Positions 53,785 through 62,641 of a DNA stretch of 64,000 nt are shown here, piece by piece. The translations under genes and the position numbers were made by a program. The stretch comes from Bombilactobacillus mellifer (lineage in GTDB: Bacteria > Bacillota > Bacilli > Lactobacillales > Lactobacillaceae): the NCBI RefSeq assembly GCF_000970795.1, contig NZ_KQ034028.1:1085839-1149838 (forward strand). The letters are read 5' to 3'. Under the pieces are notes generated by a model that saw only the letters and a list, made by a program, of their open reading frames with translations, did not search any database and had not been told where the DNA came from. Position 1 is the first letter of the stretch, and each line of letters begins with the position of its first letter.

Positions 53785-53805
53785 AGCTTCTTCCTCCTTA
53801 GTAAC

Positions 53806-54492
53806 CTAAGATTCATCAGGATCCACAGGTAATTGCCAATCAATCGGTTCTTCATGATATTCACGCAAGGCCTGATTGGTTCGTGAAAAAGGCCGTGAAC
53901 CAAAAAAACTATATTGTGCAGAAAATGGACTGGGATGTGATGAACTAATAATAGTGTTTTTGTTCTGATCAATTAAACTCGCTTTTGCTTTCGCCGCATT
54001 CCCCCATAAAATAAAGACTACTTTACCTTTTTGTGAGAGCGCTTTAATCGCTTGATCGGTTAATCGCTCCCAGCCCTTTCCTTGATGAGAATAAGCCCGC
54101 CCCCGACGGACAGTCAAGACTGAATTTAGTAATAGAACCCCTTGATCGGCCCAATGCTTTAAATAACCATGATTAACAGGCTGGCATCCCAGATCGGCTT
54201 GTAATTCTTTATAAATATTTTGTAGCGAGGGCGGTACTTGATTACCAGGTAAAACAGAAAAACTCAGTCCATGGGCTTGATGTGGGCCATGATAAGGGTC
54301 CTGTCCTAAAATAACTACCTTAGTAGCGTGGTAAGGCGTCCAATCAAAGGCTTGAAAAATATGATACATATCTGGATAAATGGTTTGCGTTTGATACTCG
54401 TGTTTTAAAAAATTGTGTAGATTGCGATAATAATCTTTTTCAAATTCAGGTCCTAAAATATCTTGCCAATCGTTTTTAATGAAACGCTTCAC
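53806..54492 (-). CDS. ung: Uracil-DNA glycosylase
   Basis: A 228-residue family 1 glycosylase removing uracil from DNA. Catalytic water-activating Asp in LGQDPYHGP, uracil pocket GLSFSV, NSVLTV motif and DNA-binding SSHPSPFSA with His. It is first in the ung-pta-tsaE unit; AAGG-type ribosome site is weak, the frame begins at ATG 54492. Confidence 0.97.
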   Translation of the reverse strand: MKRFIKNDWQDILGPEFEKDYYRNLHNFLKHEYQTQTIYPDMYHIFQAFDWTPYHATKVVILGQDPYHGPHQAHGLSFSVLPGNQVPPSLQNIYKELQADLGCQPVNHGYLKHWADQGVLLLNSVLTVRRGRAYSHQGKGWERLTDQAIKALSQKGKVVFILWGNAAKAKASLIDQNKNTIISSSHPSPFSAQYSFFGSRPFSRTNQALREYHEEPIDWQLPVDPDES

Positions 54493-54548
54493 TGTAAAAT
54501 CACCTGCTGTGTTAAAATTTTAAGTAGCATTACTAAGGAGGAACTTTT

Positions 54549-55427
54549 TTGATCAAGTTAATTGCTTCAGATATGGATGGAACATTATTAAATCAAAATT
54601 CAGTAGTGTCCGATACGAATATTGCCGCTATTGAACGAGCAAATCAGCAAGGAATTCAATTTATCGTTGCTACGGGTCGCAAACTTTCCGAAGCTCAACC
54701 ATTGTTACAGGCTTTAAAACAGCCCCCGGCTTTTATTACCTTAAATGGTGCTTTGGTTTATTCTAAGCATTTGCAACCTGTCTTACGCATTCCCTTGACC
54801 AATGCCAATTTTGCTACCTGTATACAAGTATTGCAAAAATACGACTTATATTTTGAAGTTCTCACTCCAGAGCACATCTACTCCACAAGTCACTATCAAC
54901 GAATCCATCAAGTTGCTGCCTTTATTCAACAACTTAATCCTTCTTTATTGTATAAAAAGGCTCTGGAGGTCGCAACATCTCGAACAGAATTAATGCAAGT
55001 TACTTATATTTCTAACCCTCAAGAATTGTTAAATAATCCACAAGTATCAATCATGAAAGTGATAGCATATTTAGGCGATAATAAAACTAAATTCCTCGCT
55101 GCACGCCATGAACTGCAACAAGCAACTGGTTTAAATGTCACTTCTTCATCCGCTAATAATATGGAAATCAACAATCAGCAAGCGCAAAAGGGCCCTGCTT
55201 TAGCCCAATTTGCTCAACAACAAAAGATTCCTTTAACTCAAGTTATGGCAATTGGTGATAATCTAAATGATATGTCCATGATTAAAACTGCCGGTTTAGG
55301 TGTGGCCATGGGCAATGCCGTTCCCCAAATCAAACAATTAGCGCAATACCAGACCGCAGATAATAATCAAAACGGTGTGGCACAGGCCATTGATTATGCT
55401 CTTTCCTTAAATGCATCTTCAGAATGA
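54549..55427 (+). CDS. Cof-type HAD-superfamily phosphatase
   Basis: A 292-residue HAD IIB hydrolase. Motif I SDMDGTLLN, Thr motif VATGRK, Lys in QKGPALAQFA and motif IV GDNLNDMSMI. Start is TTG at 54549 with AAGGAGG seven bases before; no ATG lies near. Substrate unknown, sugar phosphates being most common. It is followed after 9 bases by a LURP-one-like gene, so the two are translated together. Confidence 0.9.
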   Translation: MIKLIASDMDGTLLNQNSVVSDTNIAAIERANQQGIQFIVATGRKLSEAQPLLQALKQPPAFITLNGALVYSKHLQPVLRIPLTNANFATCIQVLQKYDLYFEVLTPEHIYSTSHYQRIHQVAAFIQQLNPSLLYKKALEVATSRTELMQVTYISNPQELLNNPQVSIMKVIAYLGDNKTKFLAARHELQQATGLNVTSSSANNMEINNQQAQKGPALAQFAQQQKIPLTQVMAIGDNLNDMSMIKTAGLGVAMGNAVPQIKQLAQYQTADNNQNGVAQAIDYALSLNASSE

Positions 55428-55436
55428 GGTGAATGA

Positions 55437-55973
55437 ATGATATATTATTTACAATTTAATGCTGCTAACTTACCAGGACTGATTCAAGTCAATAATAGTG
55501 CCCATCAACCGACTTATTTTTTGCAGCGTTTACCTCCTAGGTGGCAAAAAAATTACGAACTCTTAGGAATGAGTCAAGATCGTATTGGTACTATTCAACA
55601 AACTTCTCGCAGTATTTGGCCTAATTATCAAGTCCAAATTGGTGACCGGGATATGACCAAAGTTTTACATCTGAGTAATTCACAACATCAATTAATGGTT
55701 GCTCCCGGTATGCACTGGCTGATTCAGGGCCATTTAATTGAAAATAATTATATCATCTATAATTACAGCCATCAGATGATGATGACAGTTGATAATATTT
55801 ATTACAAAAATGGACATGAAGGTTTTTTATTAAATATTCACCGCCCAACGGATCATAAAGTAGCCCTTTTAATTGCTGCTGTGTTAAACCAAACTAGCCG
55901 CAATACGAAAAATAATCGCTCCCTCAAACGTTTACTAATTCATCATGGTAATTTAACTTGGAATCAAGATTAA
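55437..55973 (+). CDS. Hypothetical protein, possibly LURP-one/tubby-C-like
   Basis: A 178-residue soluble protein without catalytic motifs. A series of short beta strands (IGTIQQTS, YQVQIGDRD, KVLHLS, NYIIYNYS, MTVDNIYYK) and a final hydrophobic helix (HKVALLIAAVLNQ) fit the beta-barrel-around-helix outline of LURP-one-related (YxjI-like) proteins. The match is by pattern only. AGGTG precedes the ATG, 9 bases after the HAD stop. Function unknown. Confidence 0.6.
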   Translation: MIYYLQFNAANLPGLIQVNNSAHQPTYFLQRLPPRWQKNYELLGMSQDRIGTIQQTSRSIWPNYQVQIGDRDMTKVLHLSNSQHQLMVAPGMHWLIQGHLIENNYIIYNYSHQMMMTVDNIYYKNGHEGFLLNIHRPTDHKVALLIAAVLNQTSRNTKNNRSLKRLLIHHGNLTWNQD

Positions 55974-56040
55974 CATTTCTGCTCCAAAAGATGCATTCTA
56001 TATCAGCCAATTCAATGTTTTTTATCGAATAAAATGTAAA

Positions 56041-56076
56041 AAGAATGGATATCAGTCACTGCTGATATCCATTCTT
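56041..56076. terminator. Strong hairpin between convergent genes
   Basis: A 15-base perfect stem AAGAATGGATATCAG/CTGATATCCATTCTT. On the minus strand a T-run follows (TTCTTTTTACATTTT); on the plus strand the tail is weaker, but a second A/T palindrome at 56089-56112 follows. Confidence 0.7.
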
Positions 56077-56199
56077 AGTGTTTGTTGATCAATAAAAAAT
56101 TTTTTTTATTGTAAAGTTGCCCTTACAACAGTATTAATTATAACAAGTTAAAATCTAAAAACTAGCTACAAAGAACATAAAATGTTTAAAAATCAGACA

Positions 56200-56763
56200 T
56201 TATAACTGAATTGTTTCATTTTGTAATTGATAATTAATATACTGATATCCATGTATTAATTTTTGAATCACAATCTGTGGATCCGTGACTAAATTATTTT
56301 CAAACCAGGCATCCCAATGATATAAAAGACCACCGGCAATAAAATCCAGCTCATAAGGATTCTTTTCTAAAATCCTTGAAACTAACGCTTTTTGGGGGAT
56401 AATCTGAAAAAAATTAATTAAGATACTTTCCACTTCATTTAACCAGAATTGCCGGGGGAACTCACAATGGGCTAACTGATAGAAATTCAAACTACGTAAT
56501 CGATGACAGTCCACATAGTGGACACAGTGTTGGACCAAACGGGACCAATTGTCAATTTCATGTTGCTTTAAATTCAATGACAAATGTAAAAATAAAGTTT
56601 GGTATAAGTCCAGCATTCCCCCGGGAAAATAACGATACACTGTACTGCGACTCACCACTGTTTGTTGCGTAAAATCAGAAACAGAGAGGCTTCGAACCGG
56701 TTTTTGATCTAAAAGTTCCCGTAATCTCTGCAATAAATATTCCGACGTAATTCTAGCGGTCAT
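56200..56763 (-). CDS. TetR/AcrR-family transcription regulator
   Basis: A 187-residue protein with an N-terminal helix-turn-helix (RSLSVSDFTQQTVVSRSTVYRYF, about residues 23-45) and a helical ligand domain with several Trp, Phe and Tyr residues. Such proteins normally repress nearby or own genes on ligand binding. The only same-strand gene directly upstream is smpB, 35 bases away, and no exporter is next to it, so its target is unknown. The N-terminus is short compared with average TetR proteins. Confidence 0.8.
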   Translation of the reverse strand: MTARITSEYLLQRLRELLDQKPVRSLSVSDFTQQTVVSRSTVYRYFPGGMLDLYQTLFLHLSLNLKQHEIDNWSRLVQHCVHYVDCHRLRSLNFYQLAHCEFPRQFWLNEVESILINFFQIIPQKALVSRILEKNPYELDFIAGGLLYHWDAWFENNLVTDPQIVIQKLIHGYQYINYQLQNETIQL

Positions 56764-56798
56764 TAATCTAGTTCCTCCAATGAATTAATGATTGAGCT

Positions 56799-57272
56799 TT
56801 AGCGTAATGCTGTCTTTAAATTACGTCTTATTTCCCGTTCCTGATCACGTCGTTTAATAGTTTCACGTTTATCATATTGTTTTTTACCTTGCGCCACCCC
56901 TAACAAGACTTTGGCAAAGCCATGTTTCAAATAAACTTTGAGGGGTACTACAGTAATTCCCTTATTTTGTAATTGACCTGCAATTTTAGCAATCTCTTTT
57001 TTATGCAATAATAATTTTCGATTGCGCAAGGGATCATGATTAAACTGATTGCCTTGATCATAAGGACTGATATGAACATTGGACAGCAACATTTCTCCTT
57101 GATGAATTTGGGCAAATCCGTCTTTGAGATTAATGCGTCCTGCTCGAATGGATTTAATTTCTGTGCCGGTTAAAACCATCCCCGCTTCATACGTAGCTAG
57201 AATATTATAGTCATGACGCGCTTTTTTATTAGTGGCTTTGACATTAGCCGATTTTTGTGGATGTTTTTTCAT
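56799..57272 (-). CDS. smpB: SsrA-binding protein SmpB
   Basis: A 157-residue tmRNA-binding protein with oligonucleotide-binding fold and C-terminal basic tail. Family segments: [41 protein letters not shown], and a [15 protein letters not shown] tail that enters the empty ribosome channel. It partners ssrA at 34679-35044. It lies 42 bases after rnr in the conserved secG-est-rnr-smpB order. Confidence 0.97.
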   Translation of the reverse strand: MKKHPQKSANVKATNKKARHDYNILATYEAGMVLTGTEIKSIRAGRINLKDGFAQIHQGEMLLSNVHISPYDQGNQFNHDPLRNRKLLLHKKEIAKIAGQLQNKGITVVPLKVYLKHGFAKVLLGVAQGKKQYDKRETIKRRDQEREIRRNLKTALR

Positions 57273-57314
57273 TTTCAGAACACCACCTTCGTTAATTATA
57301 ATGGTCGTACCAGA

Positions 57315-59609
57315 CTAATGTGCAAAACGTTCATATTTATTTGTCCGTGAACGTTTCGAAGCACGGCGCTTTTTGGAAAAACTATGGGGTTTACTTTGAG
57401 CACGACGCTGTTGTTCGATTTTCACACGTTCTTGCTCTTCTGCTGTTAAAACTGGTTCAAAATCCACTTGACGCTGTTGAGCATCAGCACGAATTAATCT
57501 GACTTTAATGGGATCCCCCATTTTGTAAGTCTTATGGGTACGTTTACCTACCAAAGCCAGCTCTTTTTCATGAAATTCATAATAATCATCTAATAAATTA
57601 GAAATATGAACCAAACCTTCGACGGTATTTTCTAAAGCGATAAACATTCCAAAACTTGTGACGGAACTAATAACCGCCTCAAATACTTGCCCAACTTTGT
57701 CTTCCATAAATTCAGCTTTTTTCAAATCATCGACTGCCCGTTCCACATCAATCGATTTGCGTTCACAAGCGGAGGTTTGAACCGCTACTTCATCCAGTTG
57801 CTGAGCCCAATGATTTTGGACATCAGTTCCTATGCCTTGATCCGCATAACTATGAATCATGCGATGCACCATTAAATCAGGATAACGGCGAATAGGGGAA
57901 GTAAAATGGGTGTAGTATTTCGCTGCCATTCCAAAATGGCCTAAAGGTTCCGGAGAATATTTAGCCTGTTGTAAGCTACGTAACAACATAGTAGTAATTA
58001 CTAGTTCTTGCGGTTTCCCAGCAACTTTTTCTAAAACTTGTTGCAACATTTTGGGTGTTACATCGGCACTGTTTCCCGGTACACTTAAACCAAAAGAACT
58101 GGCTAATTCAAAGAAATTTTTGATTTTATCAGCATCCGGTTGTTCATGGACACGGTATAAAAATGGTACATGCAATTTATTATAATGTTCCGCCACAGTT
58201 TCATTCGCGGCCAACATGAAAGATTCGATCATTTTTTCTGCGGTACCACGTTCACGCAGTTTAATATCAATAGGTTTGCCCTGGTCATCAACAATAATCT
58301 GGGCTTCTGTTTCTTCAAAGTCCAAAGCGCCTCGCTGATGGCGCATAGCAAACAAAATCTGATGTAATTGCGCCATGTCTTGTAACATTGGTACCAAGTC
58401 GCGATAGCGGGAACAAAGTTCAACATTACCCGCCAGAATTTGATTGACATTATTATAAGTCAACCGGGCATGAGATTTGATAACACTTGGATAAATTTCA
58501 TGGCGGACGACGGCTCCCTGCTCATTAATTTCCATATCACAGGTTAATACACAACGTTCTTCATTAGGATTTAATGAACAAATACCGTTAGACAACCGAA
58601 ATGGTAACATCGGAATCACCCGGTCTACCAAATAAGTGCTCGTCCCCCGTTCAAAAGCCTCATTATCTAATAAAGAATTTGCGGACACGTAATGTGTCAC
58701 ATCCGCAATATGCACTCCCAAATGATAATTTCCGTTTTCTAATTTCCATAACGTTACCGCATCATCAAAATCTTTGGAGTCATCACCATCAATTGTGACA
58801 GTCACTTGCTGAGTATTATCACGACGTCCCGCCCAATCTTTAGCAACTAAATGATCCGGAATTTTTTCGGAAGCCGCCACCACTTCTTCAGGAAATTCGG
58901 CCTTAACTTCGTTTTGATAAACTATTGCCATCTCATCAACACCAGGCGCATTTTTATTCCCGATAATCTTGATCGCAACACCTACCATGCTACGGGGAAA
59001 TTCGGCACTAGGATAGCCTGTAATATCCACTTGCACCATATCGCCCCATTGAGGATGTAATCCTTGAGACTTTAAAAACACCGGATTTTGCGACAATTTT
59101 TTTTCATGACTTTTAACATAACCGAGCAGTCCCGTTTTTTTAATTTGAACATCACTATAAGGCATAAACTCCCCAACGATTTGATGAACACCGTGACTTA
59201 AAATTTGAGTGATTTTCCCTTCTGCACCATTGTCTCCCCATGGATTAGCTGGTTTAATGATTTTAACTTCTACCTCATCATCATTAATAGCGTGCATGGT
59301 ATTCGAACGCGCAATAAACACATCTGGTTCATCGTCCGCATAACGCACAAAGCCAAAGCCCTTATCATTAGCCCGAAAATTCCCCGTTATTGTCTGATTG
59401 ACGGGAGTGAGTTTAAATTGGTTTCGATTATTAACATAAATTTTATCTTCGCCTTCCAGGATCGCTAAGGCCTTTAACACCCGATTATAGGCGGGAGTCC
59501 CATGTAGTCGCAATATATCATTAATTTGTTGGGCGGTATATTTTTTTTCGGGATAACGTCGAAAAATTTCTAAAATATCCGAAATAAATTTATTTTTTTC
59601 TACTACCAT
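57315..59609 (-). CDS. rnr: Ribonuclease R
   Basis: A 764-residue processive 3'-5' exoribonuclease able to degrade structured RNA, including tmRNA-tagged messages. Order: N-terminal helix-turn-helix domain (1-65), cold-shock domains (about 70-230), RNB catalytic domain with DGDDSKDFDDAVTL, YLVDRVIPMLP and FTSPIRRYPDLMVHR, S1 domain (about 640-720), and a Lys/Arg-rich tail. The ATG overlaps the esterase stop as TAATG. Confidence 0.96.
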   Translation of the reverse strand: MVVEKNKFISDILEIFRRYPEKKYTAQQINDILRLHGTPAYNRVLKALAILEGEDKIYVNNRNQFKLTPVNQTITGNFRANDKGFGFVRYADDEPDVFIARSNTMHAINDDEVEVKIIKPANPWGDNGAEGKITQILSHGVHQIVGEFMPYSDVQIKKTGLLGYVKSHEKKLSQNPVFLKSQGLHPQWGDMVQVDITGYPSAEFPRSMVGVAIKIIGNKNAPGVDEMAIVYQNEVKAEFPEEVVAASEKIPDHLVAKDWAGRRDNTQQVTVTIDGDDSKDFDDAVTLWKLENGNYHLGVHIADVTHYVSANSLLDNEAFERGTSTYLVDRVIPMLPFRLSNGICSLNPNEERCVLTCDMEINEQGAVVRHEIYPSVIKSHARLTYNNVNQILAGNVELCSRYRDLVPMLQDMAQLHQILFAMRHQRGALDFEETEAQIIVDDQGKPIDIKLRERGTAEKMIESFMLAANETVAEHYNKLHVPFLYRVHEQPDADKIKNFFELASSFGLSVPGNSADVTPKMLQQVLEKVAGKPQELVITTMLLRSLQQAKYSPEPLGHFGMAAKYYTHFTSPIRRYPDLMVHRMIHSYADQGIGTDVQNHWAQQLDEVAVQTSACERKSIDVERAVDDLKKAEFMEDKVGQVFEAVISSVTSFGMFIALENTVEGLVHISNLLDDYYEFHEKELALVGKRTHKTYKMGDPIKVRLIRADAQQRQVDFEPVLTAEEQERVKIEQQRRAQSKPHSFSKKRRASKRSRTNKYERFAH

Positions 59610-60370
59610 TAAATTTTATTTTCTCCTAAATTACTATTTAAAAATTGTTGCACATCTGTTTGCAATTGCCGATGCGCCGAATTGACTGTAATAACGTGCC
59701 CGGCTTGCGGATAAATACATAATTGTGTTTGTAAAGGATTTAACTGCTGAAATAAACGGTGGGCAGCTTGTACATCCACTAATCGATCCGCTTGTCCATG
59801 ACCAATAAAAAACGGCCGCTGAATCTGGCTTAATTTTTCCCGCACCGCTACAGACTCTTGTCCAATTGCCTTTAAGGCTGCCGGCAAAAGTTCCTGAGCT
59901 TGTCTTTGATGCGCTGCCTTGGTCTCCGTACTTTGCTGCTGGCTATGATCAACTTGCTGCAAATATTGAAAAAAACTAGCCCGAACATTTGTCAAATCGT
60001 TCGCAAAAAGAGGACAACCAAAAACACCACCGCAAGCAATCGTCGGATCAACTTCTAAAGCTTTTGTTGCAAAAATTGACCCTAAGGATAACCCAAAAAC
60101 AGCCACGACTTTTTTAGAATGTGCTCGTACAAAAGCCAGCGCTTCTTGCGTATCTTGCCACCATTTGGCAATGTTGCCATGCCATAAGACATCCAGCAAA
60201 TTATTAGTTCCATGACCACTAAATAAAGGAGCATAAACACTATAACCTTGGCGTGTCAAAAAACGTCCTAAGGCGCGCACATCATTTGGCGTCCCAGTAT
60301 AAGAATGTAACAACACAACGGCTAATGGTCCCTGATCAAAAAACAATGACTGCGGCGGTATAATTTTCAT
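59609..60370 (-). CDS. Carboxylesterase-type alpha/beta hydrolase
   Basis: A 253-residue serine hydrolase. Oxyanion segment LLHSYTGTPNDV, nucleophile in VFGLSLGSIFA, Asp in GQADRLVD and His in QAGHVI complete the triad. It resembles the thermostable Est30-type carboxylesterases whose genes sit between secG and rnr in many Bacilli. The natural substrate is unknown. It overlaps rnr by one base. Confidence 0.9.
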   Translation of the reverse strand: MKIIPPQSLFFDQGPLAVVLLHSYTGTPNDVRALGRFLTRQGYSVYAPLFSGHGTNNLLDVLWHGNIAKWWQDTQEALAFVRAHSKKVVAVFGLSLGSIFATKALEVDPTIACGGVFGCPLFANDLTNVRASFFQYLQQVDHSQQQSTETKAAHQRQAQELLPAALKAIGQESVAVREKLSQIQRPFFIGHGQADRLVDVQAAHRLFQQLNPLQTQLCIYPQAGHVITVNSAHRQLQTDVQQFLNSNLGENKI

Positions 60371-60390
60371 TTTAGAAAGTCCTCACAATA

Positions 60391-60419
60391 TAAAAAAATC
60401 CTGTCACTATGAACAGGAT
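60391..60419 (-). terminator. Internal terminator between secG and the esterase gene
   Basis: On the minus strand ATCCTGT/ACAGGAT hairpin followed by seven T. It stands about 20 bases before the esterase start, so it would reduce, not abolish, read-through into rnr-smpB. Confidence 0.75.
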
Positions 60420-60428
60420 GATCGTTAA

Positions 60429-60665
60429 TTATTTTGATGAGAGAAACGCTAAAGCGACAGCACAGACAAAAAATATAACCGCTAAAACTGCTGTGACTCG
60501 CTCCATGAAAGCTTCAAAGCCTCGCTTCTTTTGAGTATTAAATAAATCACCTGCACCACCAGACAATGCATTTAAAGCATCCTGCTGTTTTTGAGGCTGC
60601 ATCATGACAGCAATAACAATCAAAATAGAATCAATAATCAAAATATTCATTAGTAGATTATACAC
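60429..60665 (-). CDS. secG: Preprotein translocase subunit SecG
   Basis: A 78-residue two-helix subunit of the Sec channel. Helix 1 NILIIDSILIVIAVMMQ, cytoplasmic loop GGAGDLFNTQKKRGFEAFMERVT and helix 2 AVIFFVCAVALAFLSSK. The frame begins at ATG 60683, but GGAGG lies inside it; GTG at 60665, seven bases after the GGAGG, gives the normal SecG length and is preferred. Confidence 0.95.
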   Translation of the reverse strand: MYNLLMNILIIDSILIVIAVMMQPQKQQDALNALSGGAGDLFNTQKKRGFEAFMERVTAVLAVIFFVCAVALAFLSSK

Positions 60666-60711
60666 ATGTAAAGCCTCCACCATCAGTGCTCTCTATAGAA
60701 TAGCACAAAAC

Positions 60712-62409
60712 TCAAGCTTTGACCAGCTTAGATAGTTCTCTTCTTGACTTGGGTTTACTTTTCAAAAACCAGTAGTAGCCCATTAAAATTATTAACGTGA
60801 TGGCGGATATTAGCCACGAATACCGATCGATCATTGATGGACGATAGGCAATTTGAATCTGATTATCACGCTGATTCGTTTTAATCAGAAAAGTGCCCCG
60901 CCGAGATATTTGAAAAGGAACCTTTTTGCCGTTAACTTTAACTTGATAATAAGTACGATTATAATTAAGAAACGGTAAATCCAGCTGATTATTGCGGGAT
61001 TGAGTTGTGATAATATGATATTTTATAGCATTGAACTGCGATTGACCAACAATTTTCTGGGCAGTGCCATTAATAATAGCGGTACTTTCACTTAGTTCGC
61101 TCACAAATGGCCGACTTTTGTGGGGGAAATAATCAAAAGATTCTTGTCGATGATCAATAGCGGAAAACTGCCTAAAATTTTGATTGGTGACCACTGGTAT
61201 TTGGTTCGCAGTATATTCATTGGCTACATCTTGAATGGAACTCAAGGTCATGCCACAAGCAAGGATTATTGTCAAAAAATAAAAAATTTGCCGGCCTTGT
61301 ATATTATTGCAAACCCGAGTAATGCCATAAGCTACTAGTCCACTAGCAAAAAATGTTGCAAAAGCACTAAATCTAGAAGCCATTTGAATCACTACAATAA
61401 TCGTATTTTTAAAGAGTGACCAAGGAAAAAGTGGAGTGATTAACCATAATGTCAAAAGAAATAAAAGCGCTGTAGTCATCCATAACGAATTCATTTTACG
61501 ATAATGGATGAAAATGCTGACACTCACTATAAGGCCCGAAAAAGTTAAAAAAGTGCCCGGTGTATGAAAATATAAAATTCGATTCCGCAATAAATTTTGC
61601 CCAATAACTGACAAGCTATTAGTTGTAACTACAGACTCCTTCCAATAAGTAGGCTCCAGACCACTTATTGTCGTTAATTGATGGCTGATCATGGGTAACC
61701 AAAAGACACTAGATAAGGCTAAAGTGCAAACTCCCAGTAAAATGCCATCACCTAAAAGCTGCTGGCGTTTTGAACTTCTAAGCAAAGCTAACAAAAACAG
61801 AGCTACTAAAAATAAGATTGCTAAAAATGTTAAAACAACATGTGAAAATAACATTCCAGTCAATCCAAAAACTATTTGCCATTTTTCATTATGATGCTTC
61901 ACCATATGATAAAAGCCTGTAAAAACAAGTGGGAGAAAAGTTAAAGCTATAAATTCACCTAAATCGAATTGTTGGTAAAAATCCATCATCCGATAAGCTG
62001 AAAAGGTATAGAGAACTGCTGTTAAAAAACTGAGCTGACGATCTTTTATAACCGAAAAAACAGCATAGTCTGTTAATATAGCCGTTAAAACACTCAACAA
62101 AGTCGCATAAATAAACAGACAAGTCACTGGGTGCTGAAATACTTTTATTAAAATGATTAAAGGTTGCAACATTTGGGAGGGATAAAAAACATTAACTTGG
62201 CTTCCTACCGCTGACTGGGAATGTGTACTGAGAAAAGGAAAACCACCAGTTGGTGCAGCCAACCATTCATTAATTCGTCCAATGTGGAATTTAGCGTCAT
62301 TCGACCCCCAAACCAAATGATATTTAAAGAGAACGTAGTCAAAAATCAGCGCTAATATCAAATAAATGAAAATAACAACCAAATTTATTTTTACTTGTGA
62401 GCGTTTCAT
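60712..62409 (-). CDS. Large membrane protein, PTPS-related/YfhO-like GT-C fold
   Basis: A 565-residue protein with about twelve membrane helices and a C-terminal extracellular domain (about 390-530), then one last helix and a basic tail. The N-terminal loop WGSNDAKFHIGRINEW carries an Asp typical of GT-C glycosyltransferases. This corresponds to the '6-pyruvoyl-tetrahydropterin synthase related' membrane family, a misleading name: it is likely to transfer sugars from lipid carriers to wall or teichoic polymers. The donor could come from the GT2 enzyme at 19827, but this is inference. Confidence 0.72.
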   Translation of the reverse strand: MKRSQVKINLVVIFIYLILALIFDYVLFKYHLVWGSNDAKFHIGRINEWLAAPTGGFPFLSTHSQSAVGSQVNVFYPSQMLQPLIILIKVFQHPVTCLFIYATLLSVLTAILTDYAVFSVIKDRQLSFLTAVLYTFSAYRMMDFYQQFDLGEFIALTFLPLVFTGFYHMVKHHNEKWQIVFGLTGMLFSHVVLTFLAILFLVALFLLALLRSSKRQQLLGDGILLGVCTLALSSVFWLPMISHQLTTISGLEPTYWKESVVTTNSLSVIGQNLLRNRILYFHTPGTFLTFSGLIVSVSIFIHYRKMNSLWMTTALLFLLTLWLITPLFPWSLFKNTIIVVIQMASRFSAFATFFASGLVAYGITRVCNNIQGRQIFYFLTIILACGMTLSSIQDVANEYTANQIPVVTNQNFRQFSAIDHRQESFDYFPHKSRPFVSELSESTAIINGTAQKIVGQSQFNAIKYHIITTQSRNNQLDLPFLNYNRTYYQVKVNGKKVPFQISRRGTFLIKTNQRDNQIQIAYRPSMIDRYSWLISAITLIILMGYYWFLKSKPKSRRELSKLVKA

Positions 62410-62440
62410 CTATCAACCTACTTATTAGTTAATTGCAGGT

Positions 62441-62471
62441 GGTGCTTTTATTGAACATTAATAAAAGCACC
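62441..62471. repeat. Perfect 12-base inverted repeat
   Basis: GGTGCTTTTATT (62441-62452) and AATAAAAGCACC (62460-62471) with a 7-base loop. There is no T-run on either side, so it is not a usual terminator; it may be an operator, an RNA processing site or a weak terminator for the downstream-ending gene at 62642. Confidence 0.6.
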
Positions 62472-62641
62472 AGTCCATTAAAGTTATTTAATTAATAATT
62501 GCACAATTGTCTTTCACATACAGTTGTATATTTCTTACATATCACTGTAAAAATTAGTGGTCGATCCCCAGAATTAATGCCGCACCATTCATATAGTTGA
62601 CAAATAAAAATGTTCTATAGTCTATTTCAAATGGCATTCAA

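Noticed and set aside
58229-58450. Minus-strand 73-codon ORF within rnr
   Set aside because: It is an out-of-frame shadow of the RNase R gene.
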